From positions 372,001-436,000 of the forward strand of contig CBDFGC010000008.1 in assembly GCA_965246935.1 (NCBI GenBank): a stretch of DNA of 64,000 nucleotides. Direction: 5' to 3'. Origin of the DNA: JAZKFT01 sp965246935. GTDB lineage: Bacteria > Bacteroidota > Bacteroidia > Chitinophagales > Chitinophagaceae. Below, in pieces: positions 34,837-44,176 of the stretch. Made by a program: the position numbers and the translations under genes. Each line of letters opens with the position of its first letter. Position 1 is the stretch's first letter. A model generated the notes under the pieces. The model made no database searches and had not been told where the DNA came from. It worked only from the letters and a program-made list of their open reading frames with translations.

Positions 34837-37041
34837 ATGAAAATGAGCTTCCGTGCTTTGCTGGGTATGACCGTTTTACTAACGGCATTCAGCACACCTT
34901 CCTTAGCCCAGGATTTTATAAATGACGATTTTTTAGATAATATAGAAAACAATGCAAAAACGCTGTGGTACGATAATACAACAGCCTTCGCCTCCGCTGC
35001 GCCTGATAAATACAAAACTGAATCAGCTGTTGTAATGGGTTTTAAAAGAAGCGTAACCATTGATAAAAAATCCAGAATGGGATTTTTATCCCGTGGCGAA
35101 CGCAGCCTTATATTTTTTGAGAATGTGCATTTCAAAATACAACTGAACGACCGAAATGCCGTACGGTCATTTACCGAAGTGTACTTCCGGTACAGCGATA
35201 AAGTAGATGGATTCAGCGCAAAGGTTACCAAGCCGGATGGCGTTGTGGACAGCATCTCTTTGAATGAGGCTGTAAGCGTGGAATCCATATCGGATGTGCC
35301 GGAGTTTTACAAAAGCTTTTTCGACCAGCAGAATGGTGGCCAGCGGCGATATTTTAAAGTGGCCATTCCCAATCTGCAGCCCGGTGATTTGCTGGAGTAT
35401 GTAGCCGTAACGAAAAGCAAGCTGGATGTAGCAGGCACCGGTTATATCGAGTTTACACCCATCTATGAAATCTGTAATAAAAAATATCCCATCCTGTTTA
35501 ACCAGATTGCCATTGAAACAGACGATAAATCCTATTTTAAATCCTTATCATTGAATGGCGCTCCCAAATTTGAAAAGCAGCCCGCCAGCGAATCCGGTTT
35601 TTTCCGCTACGTATTTACCGACCGGGACAGAGGCGTTGAAAAAGATGTAAATTTTATAAACCCCTATCAGGTTTATCCGCTTACCAAGTTCCAGGTAGTA
35701 TACAGCAATAACGATAAAATAAAAGGCGCCCTCATTGGGCAGGTAGGCGAAATAAAATCAGGTTTTTCAAAAGAGGAGTTGGCTAAAAAAGCATGGGAAG
35801 ATTATGAACAATCGGGCAGTGCTTATGTGCAAGGTTATTTCACCGCCCAAAATATCATCAACGAAATATGGGCTGAATTCAAAAAGCAGGGCGCAAAAGA
35901 CTGGACGGAAAAAGAATACATCAAAAATGCCTATTACAGGCTGCGCAATTATGTGCTGGGCAGGGATAGTTATTTAAGTGATAAAATGGCGGCTTATATT
36001 TTTGGTTCGCTGCTGTACCAGCGGGAAATTAAATCGGAATTAATTATCAGTATTTCTAATGATGTAGGCAAGTTAAACGATGTACTGTTTGATCAGGAAA
36101 TACGGTATGTGGTAAAAGTGAATAACGATTATTATTTCAACTGTACTGATTTTAGTAATCCCGGCGACCTGGTGGACGACTTGCTGGCCAGCGAGGCCTA
36201 TATTATTTCGCAGCCAACCAAATCAGGATCGCAGGATATTAAACCCATTGTATTGCCGGATGCAACACCTGCTGATAATACCGCCAATTACACCATCAAC
36301 GCCTCCTTATCGGCTGATATGAATACGTTGTCCGTATCAAGAACGAATGCTTTCACAGGCATTAGTAAATCACGTAATATCAGTACCGCTTTAAAGTTTA
36401 CACCCTACATGCTGGACGACCATAAATACTATGGGGGTAATTCACCGACCGAAAAAATGAGGGGCTCGCAGGTTGAGGAATACGACAAGTCCGTAAAGGC
36501 ATTAAAAGATCAGTTTAAGGAAGCAAAGCCGGACTATGTAAAAGGGCAGTTGCAGGATGAATATCACCAGAAAGTAAAGTACCGGGGCTTTACGGTTGCA
36601 AGCGATGGCCGTTCCCTGAAAAACAAAGACCTGGTATATACAGAGGAGTTCGACCTGCCGGGCATGGTACGTAAAGCAGGCAAAAAATACCTGGTAAATA
36701 TTGCAGGGCTTGTGGGATCTCAACTACAGTTGCGCAAAGAAGAAAGAGAACGGAAATATGACATTAATGTAGGATATGCAAAAACCTATAATTGGACCAT
36801 CAATTTTAAAATACCGGCAGGCTATACGGTGGAAGGCATAAAAGAATTGAATACAACCGTTGATAATGAAACAGGAACGTATACCGCTGTTGCAGAAGAA
36901 CAGGCCGGCACGGTGGTTCTGAAAATAAAAAAGATATATAAAAAGGCGAATATCTCCAAAGACAAATGGTCATCCATGCTGCAGTTTATTGACATGGCTT
37001 ACAACAACTCTTACAAAAACCTATTACTAAAACCCCAGTAA
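34837..37041 (+). CDS. DUF3857 domain protein with degenerate transglutaminase-like region
   Basis: A 734-residue exported protein (signal MKMSFRALLGMTVLLTAFSTPSLAQ). The N-terminal half (AVVMGFKRSVTIDKKSRM ... EVYFRYSDKVDGFSAKVTKPDGVVDSISLNEA ... FKVAIPNLQPGDLLEYVAV) is a DUF3857 domain. The following region aligns in position with a transglutaminase domain (NAYYRLRNYVLGRDSYLSDKMAAYIFGSLLYQREIKSELIISI), but the Cys of the GDC motif is missing. The pair of active plus inactive paralogue in one operon suggests they work together, for example as a complex; that is inference. Confidence 0.82.
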   Translation: MKMSFRALLGMTVLLTAFSTPSLAQDFINDDFLDNIENNAKTLWYDNTTAFASAAPDKYKTESAVVMGFKRSVTIDKKSRMGFLSRGERSLIFFENVHFKIQLNDRNAVRSFTEVYFRYSDKVDGFSAKVTKPDGVVDSISLNEAVSVESISDVPEFYKSFFDQQNGGQRRYFKVAIPNLQPGDLLEYVAVTKSKLDVAGTGYIEFTPIYEICNKKYPILFNQIAIETDDKSYFKSLSLNGAPKFEKQPASESGFFRYVFTDRDRGVEKDVNFINPYQVYPLTKFQVVYSNNDKIKGALIGQVGEIKSGFSKEELAKKAWEDYEQSGSAYVQGYFTAQNIINEIWAEFKKQGAKDWTEKEYIKNAYYRLRNYVLGRDSYLSDKMAAYIFGSLLYQREIKSELIISISNDVGKLNDVLFDQEIRYVVKVNNDYYFNCTDFSNPGDLVDDLLASEAYIISQPTKSGSQDIKPIVLPDATPADNTANYTINASLSADMNTLSVSRTNAFTGISKSRNISTALKFTPYMLDDHKYYGGNSPTEKMRGSQVEEYDKSVKALKDQFKEAKPDYVKGQLQDEYHQKVKYRGFTVASDGRSLKNKDLVYTEEFDLPGMVRKAGKKYLVNIAGLVGSQLQLRKEERERKYDINVGYAKTYNWTINFKIPAGYTVEGIKELNTTVDNETGTYTAVAEEQAGTVVLKIKKIYKKANISKDKWSSMLQFIDMAYNNSYKNLLLKPQ

Positions 37042-37182
37042 TAAGTTGAACAGAAAGCAGGTAATCTCTATCTCTACACCGTAGAGAGCAGGAAAATACA
37101 TTATAAAAGCTTTCTGTAGTGTATTACTGCCAATTGCACAACTTATCTCTACTCATTCTCTTATTAACCCCAAAAACCAACA

Positions 37183-37860
37183 ATGAAAAAGATCGTAGCG
37201 GTCATTATTTCCCTCACTTTCCTTACACAGGTACAGGCACAATACAAAAAAGCCAGTTTCTTTTCCCGGTCGGGCCGGTTTTACGAACTGGGCGGCAGCT
37301 TCCGTTTTTTGGGTGATGGCAGAACCGGTGGCTCCGGCATTTACCTGAGCGCCGGCAATGCAACCCCTGGTAAACACATTCATCATTTTTTTGATTTAGA
37401 ATACGTGCTTCCTGTAAAATTCCATTACAGTTCCGTAACGAACCCATCGGTAGGATCGTCGCAGGTAACTACCGTAACCGGCAAAGGCGCCGGTAGTTTT
37501 GCATTCCGGTACAACCTGGGATATTTTTTCGGCGACAACTCAAATGAGGCAGTAAAACTGCTTCCCTTTATTTATCTAAACATCGGCTTCCTCAGCGGCA
37601 GTAATAATTTTGACTACACTTATTCACCGGGCAATTCATATCTGCAAAAAGAACCGTACGGCGAAAACTCCGCTTTGTTATATGGTGGTGGTGGTGGCGT
37701 TTTATATAAGATCAACAAGACAATCGGCCTACGGGCATCAGTAGCTTATAATGGCGTGTATTCCTCCAGTTACGAGGACAACGGATCATCATACAGCCTT
37801 TTTCCAACACACGTAAGCACAAGCCTTGGCATACGCTTTATGTTGCACGGCAATAATTAA
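37183..37860 (+). CDS. Outer-membrane beta-barrel protein, paralogue 1
   Basis: A 225-residue exported protein (signal peptide ending VQAQ at about residue 20). The mature part is built of alternating amphipathic strands ending in aromatic residues, with the last strand TSLGIRFMLHG, as in small outer-membrane beta-barrels of Bacteroidota. It shares YKKASFFSRSGRFYELGGSF and LGDGRTGG with the next gene, showing tandem duplication. Located 142 bases after the DUF3857 pair and possibly in the same transcript; the gap contains a short CTCTACACCGTAGAG palindrome. Confidence 0.78.
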   Translation: MKKIVAVIISLTFLTQVQAQYKKASFFSRSGRFYELGGSFRFLGDGRTGGSGIYLSAGNATPGKHIHHFFDLEYVLPVKFHYSSVTNPSVGSSQVTTVTGKGAGSFAFRYNLGYFFGDNSNEAVKLLPFIYLNIGFLSGSNNFDYTYSPGNSYLQKEPYGENSALLYGGGGGVLYKINKTIGLRASVAYNGVYSSSYEDNGSSYSLFPTHVSTSLGIRFMLHGNN

Positions 37861-37915
37861 GCGGACTGCTCATCTCTTTATTTATTCTATTAAAAACTTA
37901 ACAACCAAAACAGAC

Positions 37916-38572
37916 ATGAAAAGGATTTCCATTCTGATAGCGTTTACAACCATAGTTACTTGCGCTTCCGCCCAATACAAAAAAGCAAGTGTTTTTACAC
38001 GGTCCGGTACTTTTTACGAATTAGGTGCTACGTTCCGGATGCTGGGCGATGGCAGAACCGGTGGCACAGGCTTTTTCCTGAACCTCGGAAGAGGCGGTGC
38101 TCATTTCCACTCTTCCCTTGATTTTGAAGTAGTAACACCCGTTTCTTTTAATTACACAACGGCTTCAGCGTATGTAAGCACACCATCAACAGTACAGGTG
38201 TCGGGCAAAAGCAAAATTATCTTTTTAGCAAGGTATAGCCTGGGCTATTTTTTTGCTGATAACACCAACGACGATGTAAAATTGCTCCCGTTTCTGAATG
38301 CAGGCATTGGCTACCTGTATGGCGATGGGCAACTGGATTACACGACAACCCCATCTATCGGTTCGCCTGCCAAATATCCTTCCAACTCCGTCCCAAGCTT
38401 GAACCTGAGTGGCGGCGGCGGATTGCTGTATAAAATTACCAATGGAATTGGCATACGCGGTGCCGCAGCCTACAATATCGTTAGCGGAACAAAGGACGAT
38501 TATTATCCTGTGTTAAAAAATCACCCCAGCGTTACGGTGGGCATCCGGTTTATGGTGAACGGAGAAAACTAA
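37916..38572 (+). CDS. Outer-membrane beta-barrel protein, paralogue 2
   Basis: A 218-residue exported protein with signal peptide MKRISILIAFTTIVTCASAQ. It is a clear paralogue of the preceding gene (YKKASVFTRSGTFYELGATF, LGDGRTGGTG, GYFFADNTNDDVKLLPF, final TVGIRFMVNG). The ATG at 37916 starts exactly at the signal peptide; an in-frame ATG upstream (37826) lies inside the previous gene and is unlikely. Followed by a terminator at 38597-38628. Confidence 0.8.
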   Translation: MKRISILIAFTTIVTCASAQYKKASVFTRSGTFYELGATFRMLGDGRTGGTGFFLNLGRGGAHFHSSLDFEVVTPVSFNYTTASAYVSTPSTVQVSGKSKIIFLARYSLGYFFADNTNDDVKLLPFLNAGIGYLYGDGQLDYTTTPSIGSPAKYPSNSVPSLNLSGGGGLLYKITNGIGIRGAAAYNIVSGTKDDYYPVLKNHPSVTVGIRFMVNGEN

Positions 38573-38596
38573 CAGAAAAAAATTGATGAATTGAAC

Positions 38597-38630
38597 AAAA
38601 GGTTGCTTGTATAAGCAGCCTTTTTTATTG
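38597..38630 (+). terminator. Rho-independent terminator after beta-barrel operon
   Basis: AAAAGGTTGCTT pairs (one G-T/C mismatch) with AAGCAGCCTTTT around GTAT, followed by TTATT. Placed about 25 bases after the stop of the second barrel gene. Confidence 0.75.
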
Positions 38631-38715
38631 CAATGGAGTAAAATGCTTTTCCGGCAGACTCCATTTATCATTTTATTGGTATGTTTGTTTTTTACCACAC
38701 AGTATACAATCACAC

Positions 38716-39267
38716 ATGAAGCTAAAATCCTTCCTCCTGGCTGCGGCCGTTATTCTGGCCATTATATTTATAAGCGGTAAAACAATCCTGTACTATTATT
38801 GGGGAGCACTGGTTATTGTAGTCAGTTACCTCAACAGCCGTACTGCATTCTTACAGGAACGTTATAAAGTATTCAATACGCTGTTTATCTTTTATTTCCT
38901 GTTTATCGTTTGGGAACGTACCCGTACCTACCAGTTTTCTGCTCCTGTGGAGTTGCAAATAAATAATGCTGAGCACATATTGTATGGTATGGTGGTTTGT
39001 TTGATGGCAAGCCTGGTACTGAAACTTCCACCCTTTGCCTTACGTTCATTTTACGTCCGTCTTTTACTAACGATATTGATTTTTAATAGTGTAGGTTTTA
39101 TCACAGAATGGTTTCAAAACGGAATGTTTGGCAGGCCTGTATTTGCACTGATACCGGATTCTATAAAAGACCTGCGGATGAACGTATGGGGCACTTTAAT
39201 TTTTACCCTTTTATCATTGATGGTGTATTATTTTAATCGTAACAGGAAAACAATGATTACGGCCTGA
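38716..39267 (+). CDS. Hypothetical membrane protein, VanZ-like
   Basis: A 183-residue protein with about five hydrophobic segments. The layout AEHILYGMVVCLMASL, then ITEWFQNGMFGRPVFALIPDSIKDLRMNVWGTLIF resembles VanZ-like membrane proteins (conserved His, Glu-x-x-Gln, Asp and Asn-x-x-Gly). VanZ relatives include glycopeptide-resistance accessory proteins, but most members have no known function. Assignment is tentative. An IS630 element starts 33 bases after its stop. Confidence 0.6.
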   Translation: MKLKSFLLAAAVILAIIFISGKTILYYYWGALVIVVSYLNSRTAFLQERYKVFNTLFIFYFLFIVWERTRTYQFSAPVELQINNAEHILYGMVVCLMASLVLKLPPFALRSFYVRLLLTILIFNSVGFITEWFQNGMFGRPVFALIPDSIKDLRMNVWGTLIFTLLSLMVYYFNRNRKTMITA

Positions 39268-39298
39268 AGCGAATAACTGAATTCGATCTGCCAAGTAT

Positions 39299-40444
39299 TA
39301 TACTTCACAAGGGATAAAAGAGTGAATCAGTTTTATCAAAAAATTGAAAATTTAAAGAGAGCAAATTTTTTAGATCAGCTTTGAAATTTTCATTAATGTT
39401 TTTGAAAAAAGTTTCAATGGCTATGTGAAAGGCTTCTGGGTTCTGGTAATATTTAGCATATAGTATTTTCTTTTTTGTGAACTTCCATAGCCTTTCAATG
39501 ATAGGGAGATTGGGTGAGTAAGGCGGTAAAAACAATAAATGAATGCCCAACGATTGAGCCATGGTTTTTACTAAAAAGCAATGTTGATAGCGTGCATTGT
39601 CCAATACGATGGCGATGGGCTTATCTGGGAATTCCTCTTTCAACAGCTTCAAAAATGCAATTAAGGTATTGGCGGTAATGTAGGTGGTGTTGGTTAAGGT
39701 AACGACTTCTTTGGTGATAGCGTTGACTGCTCCCAGCACATTTATCCGGTTTCTGCCTGCAGAAGCCTTGATAAAAACCCGGAACATACACCATAAACGG
39801 CAAATAAAGGGCGTCAACACAAAGTGGGCTGCATCACTGAAAAACAAATGCACGTCCTGCTTTTCAGCCGCTTCTATAACGGGTTTCAGCGTTGTTTCCA
39901 CCCATTGGTGCTGTGCTTCATTATCGGCTTTAGATGGTATATGGCCGCACTTAATGAACTTTAAACCATGACGCTTCATGAAAACCCTCACTTGCTGCGC
40001 ACTGCGCTCTAATCCGCTCATCTCCCGGATGCGTTCTGCCGCCTCACCAGCCGATAAGGGCGGCTGGTTTTGAAAAGATTGTAAAAGGCTCTCTGAATGA
40101 TTTTCCAGTTCACTTTTTATACCACTGTATTGATTGCCCAGCAAGCCTTCCAACCCTTGCTCTTTATAAACACCAATGCAGTAACCGACCCGATTATAAT
40201 GAAGCCCGACTACCTGCCCGATGAGCGTATTGCTCCAATTCAGCGTTGCTTTTAGATAAACAGCAAATATCCTTTTTTGTACCAGCGGGTCGGGATAGGC
40301 ATATCGTTCATAGCTTAGCTTTTCTATTTCGGCTTCGCTGAGATGGAAAAGTAGAGCGGGCATGTTTTTGTTTTTTAGTCATTACAAAACTGCCCCTCTT
40401 TTTTATTTTTACCAATTCACAGTTTTATCCCTTGTGAAGTATAA
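39299..40444. mobile_element. Complete IS630-type element with TA target duplication
   Basis: Perfect 21-bp inverted repeats TATACTTCACAAGGGATAAA(A) at 39299-39319 and 40424-40444, the outer TA being the duplicated target (element proper 39301-40442, 1142 bp). One intact transposase gene. Perfect ends and uninterrupted ORF indicate a recent, possibly active copy. It lies between the VanZ-like gene and a histidine-kinase tail. Confidence 0.9.
39305..40363 (-). CDS. IS630 family transposase
   Basis: A 352-residue transposase of the Tc1/mariner superfamily. N-terminal HTH region (FAVYLKATLNWSNTLIGQVVGLHYNRVGYCIGVYKEQGLEGLLG), and DDE-superfamily core: VHLFFSDAAHFVLTP (first Asp), KPIAIVLDNARYQHC (second Asp, typical LDNARxH) and PPYSPNLPIIERLWKFTKKKIL (final Glu). 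Uninterrupted. The stop codon lies 4 bases inside the left end. Confidence 0.92.
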   Translation of the reverse strand: MPALLFHLSEAEIEKLSYERYAYPDPLVQKRIFAVYLKATLNWSNTLIGQVVGLHYNRVGYCIGVYKEQGLEGLLGNQYSGIKSELENHSESLLQSFQNQPPLSAGEAAERIREMSGLERSAQQVRVFMKRHGLKFIKCGHIPSKADNEAQHQWVETTLKPVIEAAEKQDVHLFFSDAAHFVLTPFICRLWCMFRVFIKASAGRNRINVLGAVNAITKEVVTLTNTTYITANTLIAFLKLLKEEFPDKPIAIVLDNARYQHCFLVKTMAQSLGIHLLFLPPYSPNLPIIERLWKFTKKKILYAKYYQNPEAFHIAIETFFKNINENFKADLKNLLSLNFQFFDKTDSLFYPL

Positions 40445-40545
40445 GCTACGGTATTGTTACTGCACATGGTGGAAAGTTGCAAGTAGAAAGCAATGAAGGA
40501 GAAGGCAATTTATTTATAATTAGTCTTCCTGCAACGCTCCCCTCC
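40445..40545 (+). pseudogene. Histidine kinase C-terminal remnant
   Basis: Directly after the IS630 right end the plus strand encodes SYGIVTAHGGKLQVESNEGEGNLFIISLPA, the end of a GHKL ATPase domain of a sensor kinase (the G2-box tail). It then runs on without homology until TGA at 40591-40593. No other part of a kinase is present on the other side of the IS, so most of the gene has been deleted. Only about 30 codons remain. Confidence 0.65.
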
Positions 40546-40558
40546 CGCTGGTGTAGCA

Positions 40559-41224
40559 TTGGATGTAGCAGGGAATATCTATATAAGTGATTATTATAAC
40601 CATCGCATCCGTAAGATTACACCTGGCGGAATGGTGAGTACCTTAGCAGGGAACGGTACGCAGGGATATGCAGATGGCATTAGTACGGTTGCTACTTTTA
40701 ATTTTCCCATTAGGGTAGCGGCAGATTCAATAGGGAATGTATATATAAGTGATAGGAATAATCATCGCAGCCGCAAGCTGGTACAGAGTAGTTATATCTA
40801 TGCCCTTGCAACCAGCCTGTCTGACTATGTTACAACTGCTACCAACCAAACTATTAGCGGCAGCAAAACCTTTACTACTTCTGTCAATACGCCTTCAATC
40901 ACTACCCCAACTACCGGTAATGCCAACATGGTAGCAGTGGCTTATGGCAATGTGCTGAGCAATGCCATTAACAGTTTTGCCAGCTCTTCTGGTAACTATA
41001 CTTTAAGCCATACCAGTACCGGCATTTATACCATTATCTTCACCAGCAACAACTTAAGCGGGGTGTCTATCAGCACCCTTCCAGTAATAATCAGTGTCTT
41101 AGGTACTACTCCCGGTTTTGTTACCTGGAGCAGCCCTGGCACCGGAGTGCCTACTATTTACACTTTTAATAGTAGTGGCGTAGCGGCCGATCGGGGGGTT
41201 AGTTTTGCCGTGTACAAACCATAA
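40559..41224 (+). CDS. Truncated NHL-repeat protein
   Basis: A 221-codon frame starting at TTG with no upstream ATG in frame; the frame begins within the kinase remnant region, so the N-terminus has been lost. It holds two NHL repeats (VAGNIYISDYYNHRIRKITPGGMVSTLAGNGTQGYADG; DSIGNVYISDRNNHRSRKL) followed by a Ser/Thr-rich part (TSVNTPSITTPTTGNANMVAVAYGNVLSNAINSFASSSGNYTL) like those in secreted Bacteroidota surface proteins. Probably a non-functional fragment; the reading frame itself is intact to the stop. Confidence 0.6.
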   Translation: MDVAGNIYISDYYNHRIRKITPGGMVSTLAGNGTQGYADGISTVATFNFPIRVAADSIGNVYISDRNNHRSRKLVQSSYIYALATSLSDYVTTATNQTISGSKTFTTSVNTPSITTPTTGNANMVAVAYGNVLSNAINSFASSSGNYTLSHTSTGIYTIIFTSNNLSGVSISTLPVIISVLGTTPGFVTWSSPGTGVPTIYTFNSSGVAADRGVSFAVYKP

Positions 41225-41446
41225 CAAGCCGCATACCTCATTTATAAAAAGAGTAGGCAATCAGCAAATCTATAGGGACATATCAGTCTTTACTTAGCTC
41301 TATGCGATATGGAGTTGGACAGTAGCACTAATATACTACTCCCGTATAGGTTAATATGCCGAATTCGTCCACACTTGCATTCCTTTTTTTGACATTGCGG
41401 ACAAAAAAGGTTCTTTTTGCAGCCTTCCCATTTGTCATTTATTGCT

Positions 41447-42208
41447 ATGCCATCCGCTAACCTTACCCATTACCTATTGCATCTTGCAGATAGTGCCCTG
41501 CTGATGGGCCACCGACTTAGTGAATGGACCGGTCATGGTCCTATCCTGGAACAGGACATTGCCATCAGCAACATTGCTTTGGATGATGTTGGGCAAGCCC
41601 GCAACTTGTACCAATATGCTGCTGAGGTAATCAATGCTAAAAAATCGGAAAATGAACCGCCGGCTACGGAAGATACCCTGGCCTACCTGCGGGATGTGTT
41701 CCAGTTTAAAAACCACCTGATTACCGAATTGCCCAATGGTGACTGGGGTTGCTCCATCCTTAAAATATTTTTCTTCTCCACTTACCAGCATTTGCTGTAC
41801 CAGCAGTTACAACAATGCCCGGATGCACAAATCAGTGCTATTGCCGAAAAATCATTAAAAGAAACTGCCTACCACCTGCGCTGGAGTAGCGAATGGGTGG
41901 TACGCCTGGGCGATGGTAACGATGAAAGCCACCAACGCATCGCCAACGCACTGGATGAACTATGGCCGTTTACCGGTGAACTATATAGTCAGCCTTCCTG
42001 CGATGTGGGCTGGATCAATTACGAAGTGCTGAAAACGGGCTGGCTGCAAAAAACAGCTGCCATCCTGCAGGAAGCAACGCTGCCAATACCAGACGATAAA
42101 ACCTGGATGCAAAGTGGTGGTGTCGATGGCCGGCATACCGAATACCTGGGCTATGTACTGGCCGAAATGCAGTTTTTACAGCGGGCTTACCCAGGCTGCG
42201 AATGGTAG
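41447..42208 (+). CDS. paaC: 1,2-phenylacetyl-CoA epoxidase subunit PaaC
   Basis: A 253-residue structural subunit of the multicomponent phenylacetyl-CoA epoxidase PaaABCE. Motifs: LLHLADSALLMGHRLSEWTGHGPILEQDIAISNIALDDVGQARNLY, FFFSTYQHLLYQQLQQ, ETAYHLRWSSEWVVRLGDG and GRHTEYLGYVLAEMQFLQRAYPGCEW. Start at 41447 preferred; an upstream in-frame start at 41417 adds ten residues. paaA and paaB, normally directly upstream, are absent (the neighbour is an NHL fragment), and paaD is 736 bases away, so the usual operon has been broken up here. Confidence 0.9.
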   Translation: MPSANLTHYLLHLADSALLMGHRLSEWTGHGPILEQDIAISNIALDDVGQARNLYQYAAEVINAKKSENEPPATEDTLAYLRDVFQFKNHLITELPNGDWGCSILKIFFFSTYQHLLYQQLQQCPDAQISAIAEKSLKETAYHLRWSSEWVVRLGDGNDESHQRIANALDELWPFTGELYSQPSCDVGWINYEVLKTGWLQKTAAILQEATLPIPDDKTWMQSGGVDGRHTEYLGYVLAEMQFLQRAYPGCEW

Positions 42209-42944
42209 AAAAAATAGGAAACAGGCCGGTATCGCTTATTTGAGGCTTTGCCATAACACAATGTAAGAGCGATGCCGGCCTTGAGATATTACCTGTTTAC
42301 AATTATATGCTATACTGTTTATTTAGGGATACTCTATGCAGTACGCAACATCAATATGACTAGAGGATTACAAAACAAGGTGGAAGACGTTTATAAGTAG
42401 AATTATTAAGTTAACAACAAAGTATTTTGGAACGTGCACTTTTATTAGAATGCGATTTCGGTTATAAGAACAGCCGTAAAATTCATTTCTATTTTTGATC
42501 TGACACAATTTTCTATAATAAAAAGAAGAAGTGCAAGGAATTTAAAAGGTAGTGTTGCTCAAAAATTGCCTTGCATCAACTGTAATGAGTCGAATTTGCC
42601 GTATTTAGAACATAAGGCTGGGACTGGATTGCTTTCTTAGTTATCTCAGCAAAAGCCCTATTTAAACCGCTTCACGAAATGACAGACGTAGCAAGCAATA
42701 CCTATCTTTCCATACGCAACTAAGTAAATCAGAAGGCAGCTTTCAGCAAACAGTTGGCAACATAAACCCGGCTGCTACGTTGTTCGAAATGCAAGTATCC
42801 TGGCGAAGCCTAATTCCATTCTGCAACTAAAAATCAGACAGGAGCTTTTTGGCAACATAAACCCGGCTGCTACGTTGTTAATGCAAGTATCCTGGCGAAC
42901 TATTCCATTCTGCTGATGGATTTGGTAGCTGTATTATATAACTA
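42209..42944. other. Gene-free gap between paaC and paaD with hairpin and direct repeat
   Basis: An imperfect hairpin (AGGCCGGTATCGCTTAT and AGAGCGATGCCGGCCTT, about 42220-42285) follows paaC. A direct repeat of about 60-70 bases follows: GGCAACATAAACCCGGCTGC at 42756 and again at 42851, each continuing into ATGCAAGTATCCTGGCGAA and ATTCCATTCTGC. AT-rich sequence elsewhere with no gene. Confidence 0.6.
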
Positions 42945-43439
42945 ATGACCGAAACCCTGACCGATATTACCCAACAGATATGGCAAATCGTAAGCGAAGT
43001 GCCTGACCCCGAGGTACCGGTGTTATCCATTGCCGACTTAGGTGTTTTACGAAATGTATCGGTCGAAAACGGCAAACCTATTATCACCGTTACGCCTACT
43101 TATAGCGGCTGCCCGGCTATGGATATGATTAGCATGGGTATCCGGATGGCATTGCTGGAAAACGGTTTCACCAATATTGAGATTAGAACAGTTTTATCTC
43201 CTGCCTGGAGTACCGATTGGATGAGCGAAGCCGGCAGGCAAAAATTAAAAGAATATGGCATAGCCCCACCTGTTGGTAAAAGTATTAGCCAGCAGGCGCT
43301 GGAGCAGACGATAGTACCTTGCCCACACTGTGGCAGTAACCATACTAAACTGGTGAGCGAATTTTCGTCCACAGCCTGCAAGGCATTTTACACCTGCAGC
43401 GACTGCTACGAACCTTTCGACCATTTTAAATGCCATTGA
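42945..43439 (+). CDS. paaD: 1,2-phenylacetyl-CoA epoxidase assembly protein PaaD
   Basis: A 164-residue PaaD-type protein: an N-terminal MIP18/DUF59 domain (VPDPEVPVLSIADLGVLRNVSVENGKPIITVTPTYSGCPAMDMI) and a C-terminal zinc-binding part with paired cysteines (CPHCGSNHTKL, CKAFYTCSDC, HFKCH). PaaD helps assemble the iron-sulfur cluster of PaaE. It is separated from paaC by a long repeat-containing gap, and no paaE follows, so the aerobic phenylacetate cluster is split. A terminator is at 43644-43675. Confidence 0.9.
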   Translation: MTETLTDITQQIWQIVSEVPDPEVPVLSIADLGVLRNVSVENGKPIITVTPTYSGCPAMDMISMGIRMALLENGFTNIEIRTVLSPAWSTDWMSEAGRQKLKEYGIAPPVGKSISQQALEQTIVPCPHCGSNHTKLVSEFSSTACKAFYTCSDCYEPFDHFKCH

Positions 43440-43643
43440 ACAGACACTGTTTTATGTGTTTGATTCACTAACCTCATTTGTTAAAATTTTATAAACAATC
43501 AGGCTCAGGTAAAATCCAAACTTCTGCTGGTAACGTAAATTAAATAATAAACATATTTTAAATTTTTAGGTGGTTATTAAGAATAAGCAACGAGGTACCC
43601 CTAAAATGCAGCAATCAAGCCCTAACAGTTTAAGCTGCAAAAC

Positions 43644-43675
43644 AAAAAGGCTGTCTTAAAAGGGCAGCCTTTTTA
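43644..43675 (+). terminator. Rho-independent terminator downstream of paaD
   Basis: AAAAAGGCTG(TC)TTAAAAGGGCAGCCTTTTT. The same 32-base sequence in inverted form is at 62328-62359, ending another gene. Confidence 0.75.
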
Positions 43676-43751
43676 TTTTAAAAAAGGTAGTTGTTTATGC
43701 ACAATATTAGTGTATCAATTAATGGGCTGGTGGCTGTAACAATAGCTGTTA

Positions 43752-44050
43752 ATGATTTATCTTAAGCATTGTCATGGCAAAGAACAACAAAGTTATATTC
43801 ACATTTTACAGCCCTTCGCAGGCCCTGCTGCTTCTCCCCTTTCCCTTCAGGAACTCATCCCGGCTGAGCATCCCGTACGGATAGTTAGCCAGATCATTGG
43901 TTCGGTGAACCTGCAAAGCCCTGCAACAATCCTATAGAGGTGGTGGCAATTCCAGCTATCAACCCTGCATGTAGTTTACAATATTGGTGTATGGCTATAT
44001 AAAGTATAGCAGCTTTGAGGCTCAGCAATGCCTATTGTGGATAGTAAGTA
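43752..44050 (+). pseudogene. IS1182-type transposase remnant
   Basis: The frame at 43752-43937 encodes HILQPFAGPAASPLSLQELIPAEHPVRIVSQIIGSVNL, the N-terminal part of an IS1182 family transposase (usual LQELIPxxHPVRxVxxII). After a frameshift it continues YRGGGNSSYQPCM and LVYGY...YSS, matching the next part (YKGGGTSSYHPRMLLKVLVYAY-type), with stops in between. The rest is missing. A decayed fragment, with no inverted-repeat ends confirmed. Confidence 0.7.
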
Positions 44051-44176
44051 AAGTGGTCAAAATAACTGGTACAAATGAAGCGGGATATTACCCGGCGTTG
44101 GTAGCCGTCTACCCCCTAAAGGGCAATGTGATTAAGTGAAGGGTTGTCAGTATCAGTTATGCGCCGTAGGTGCAAC

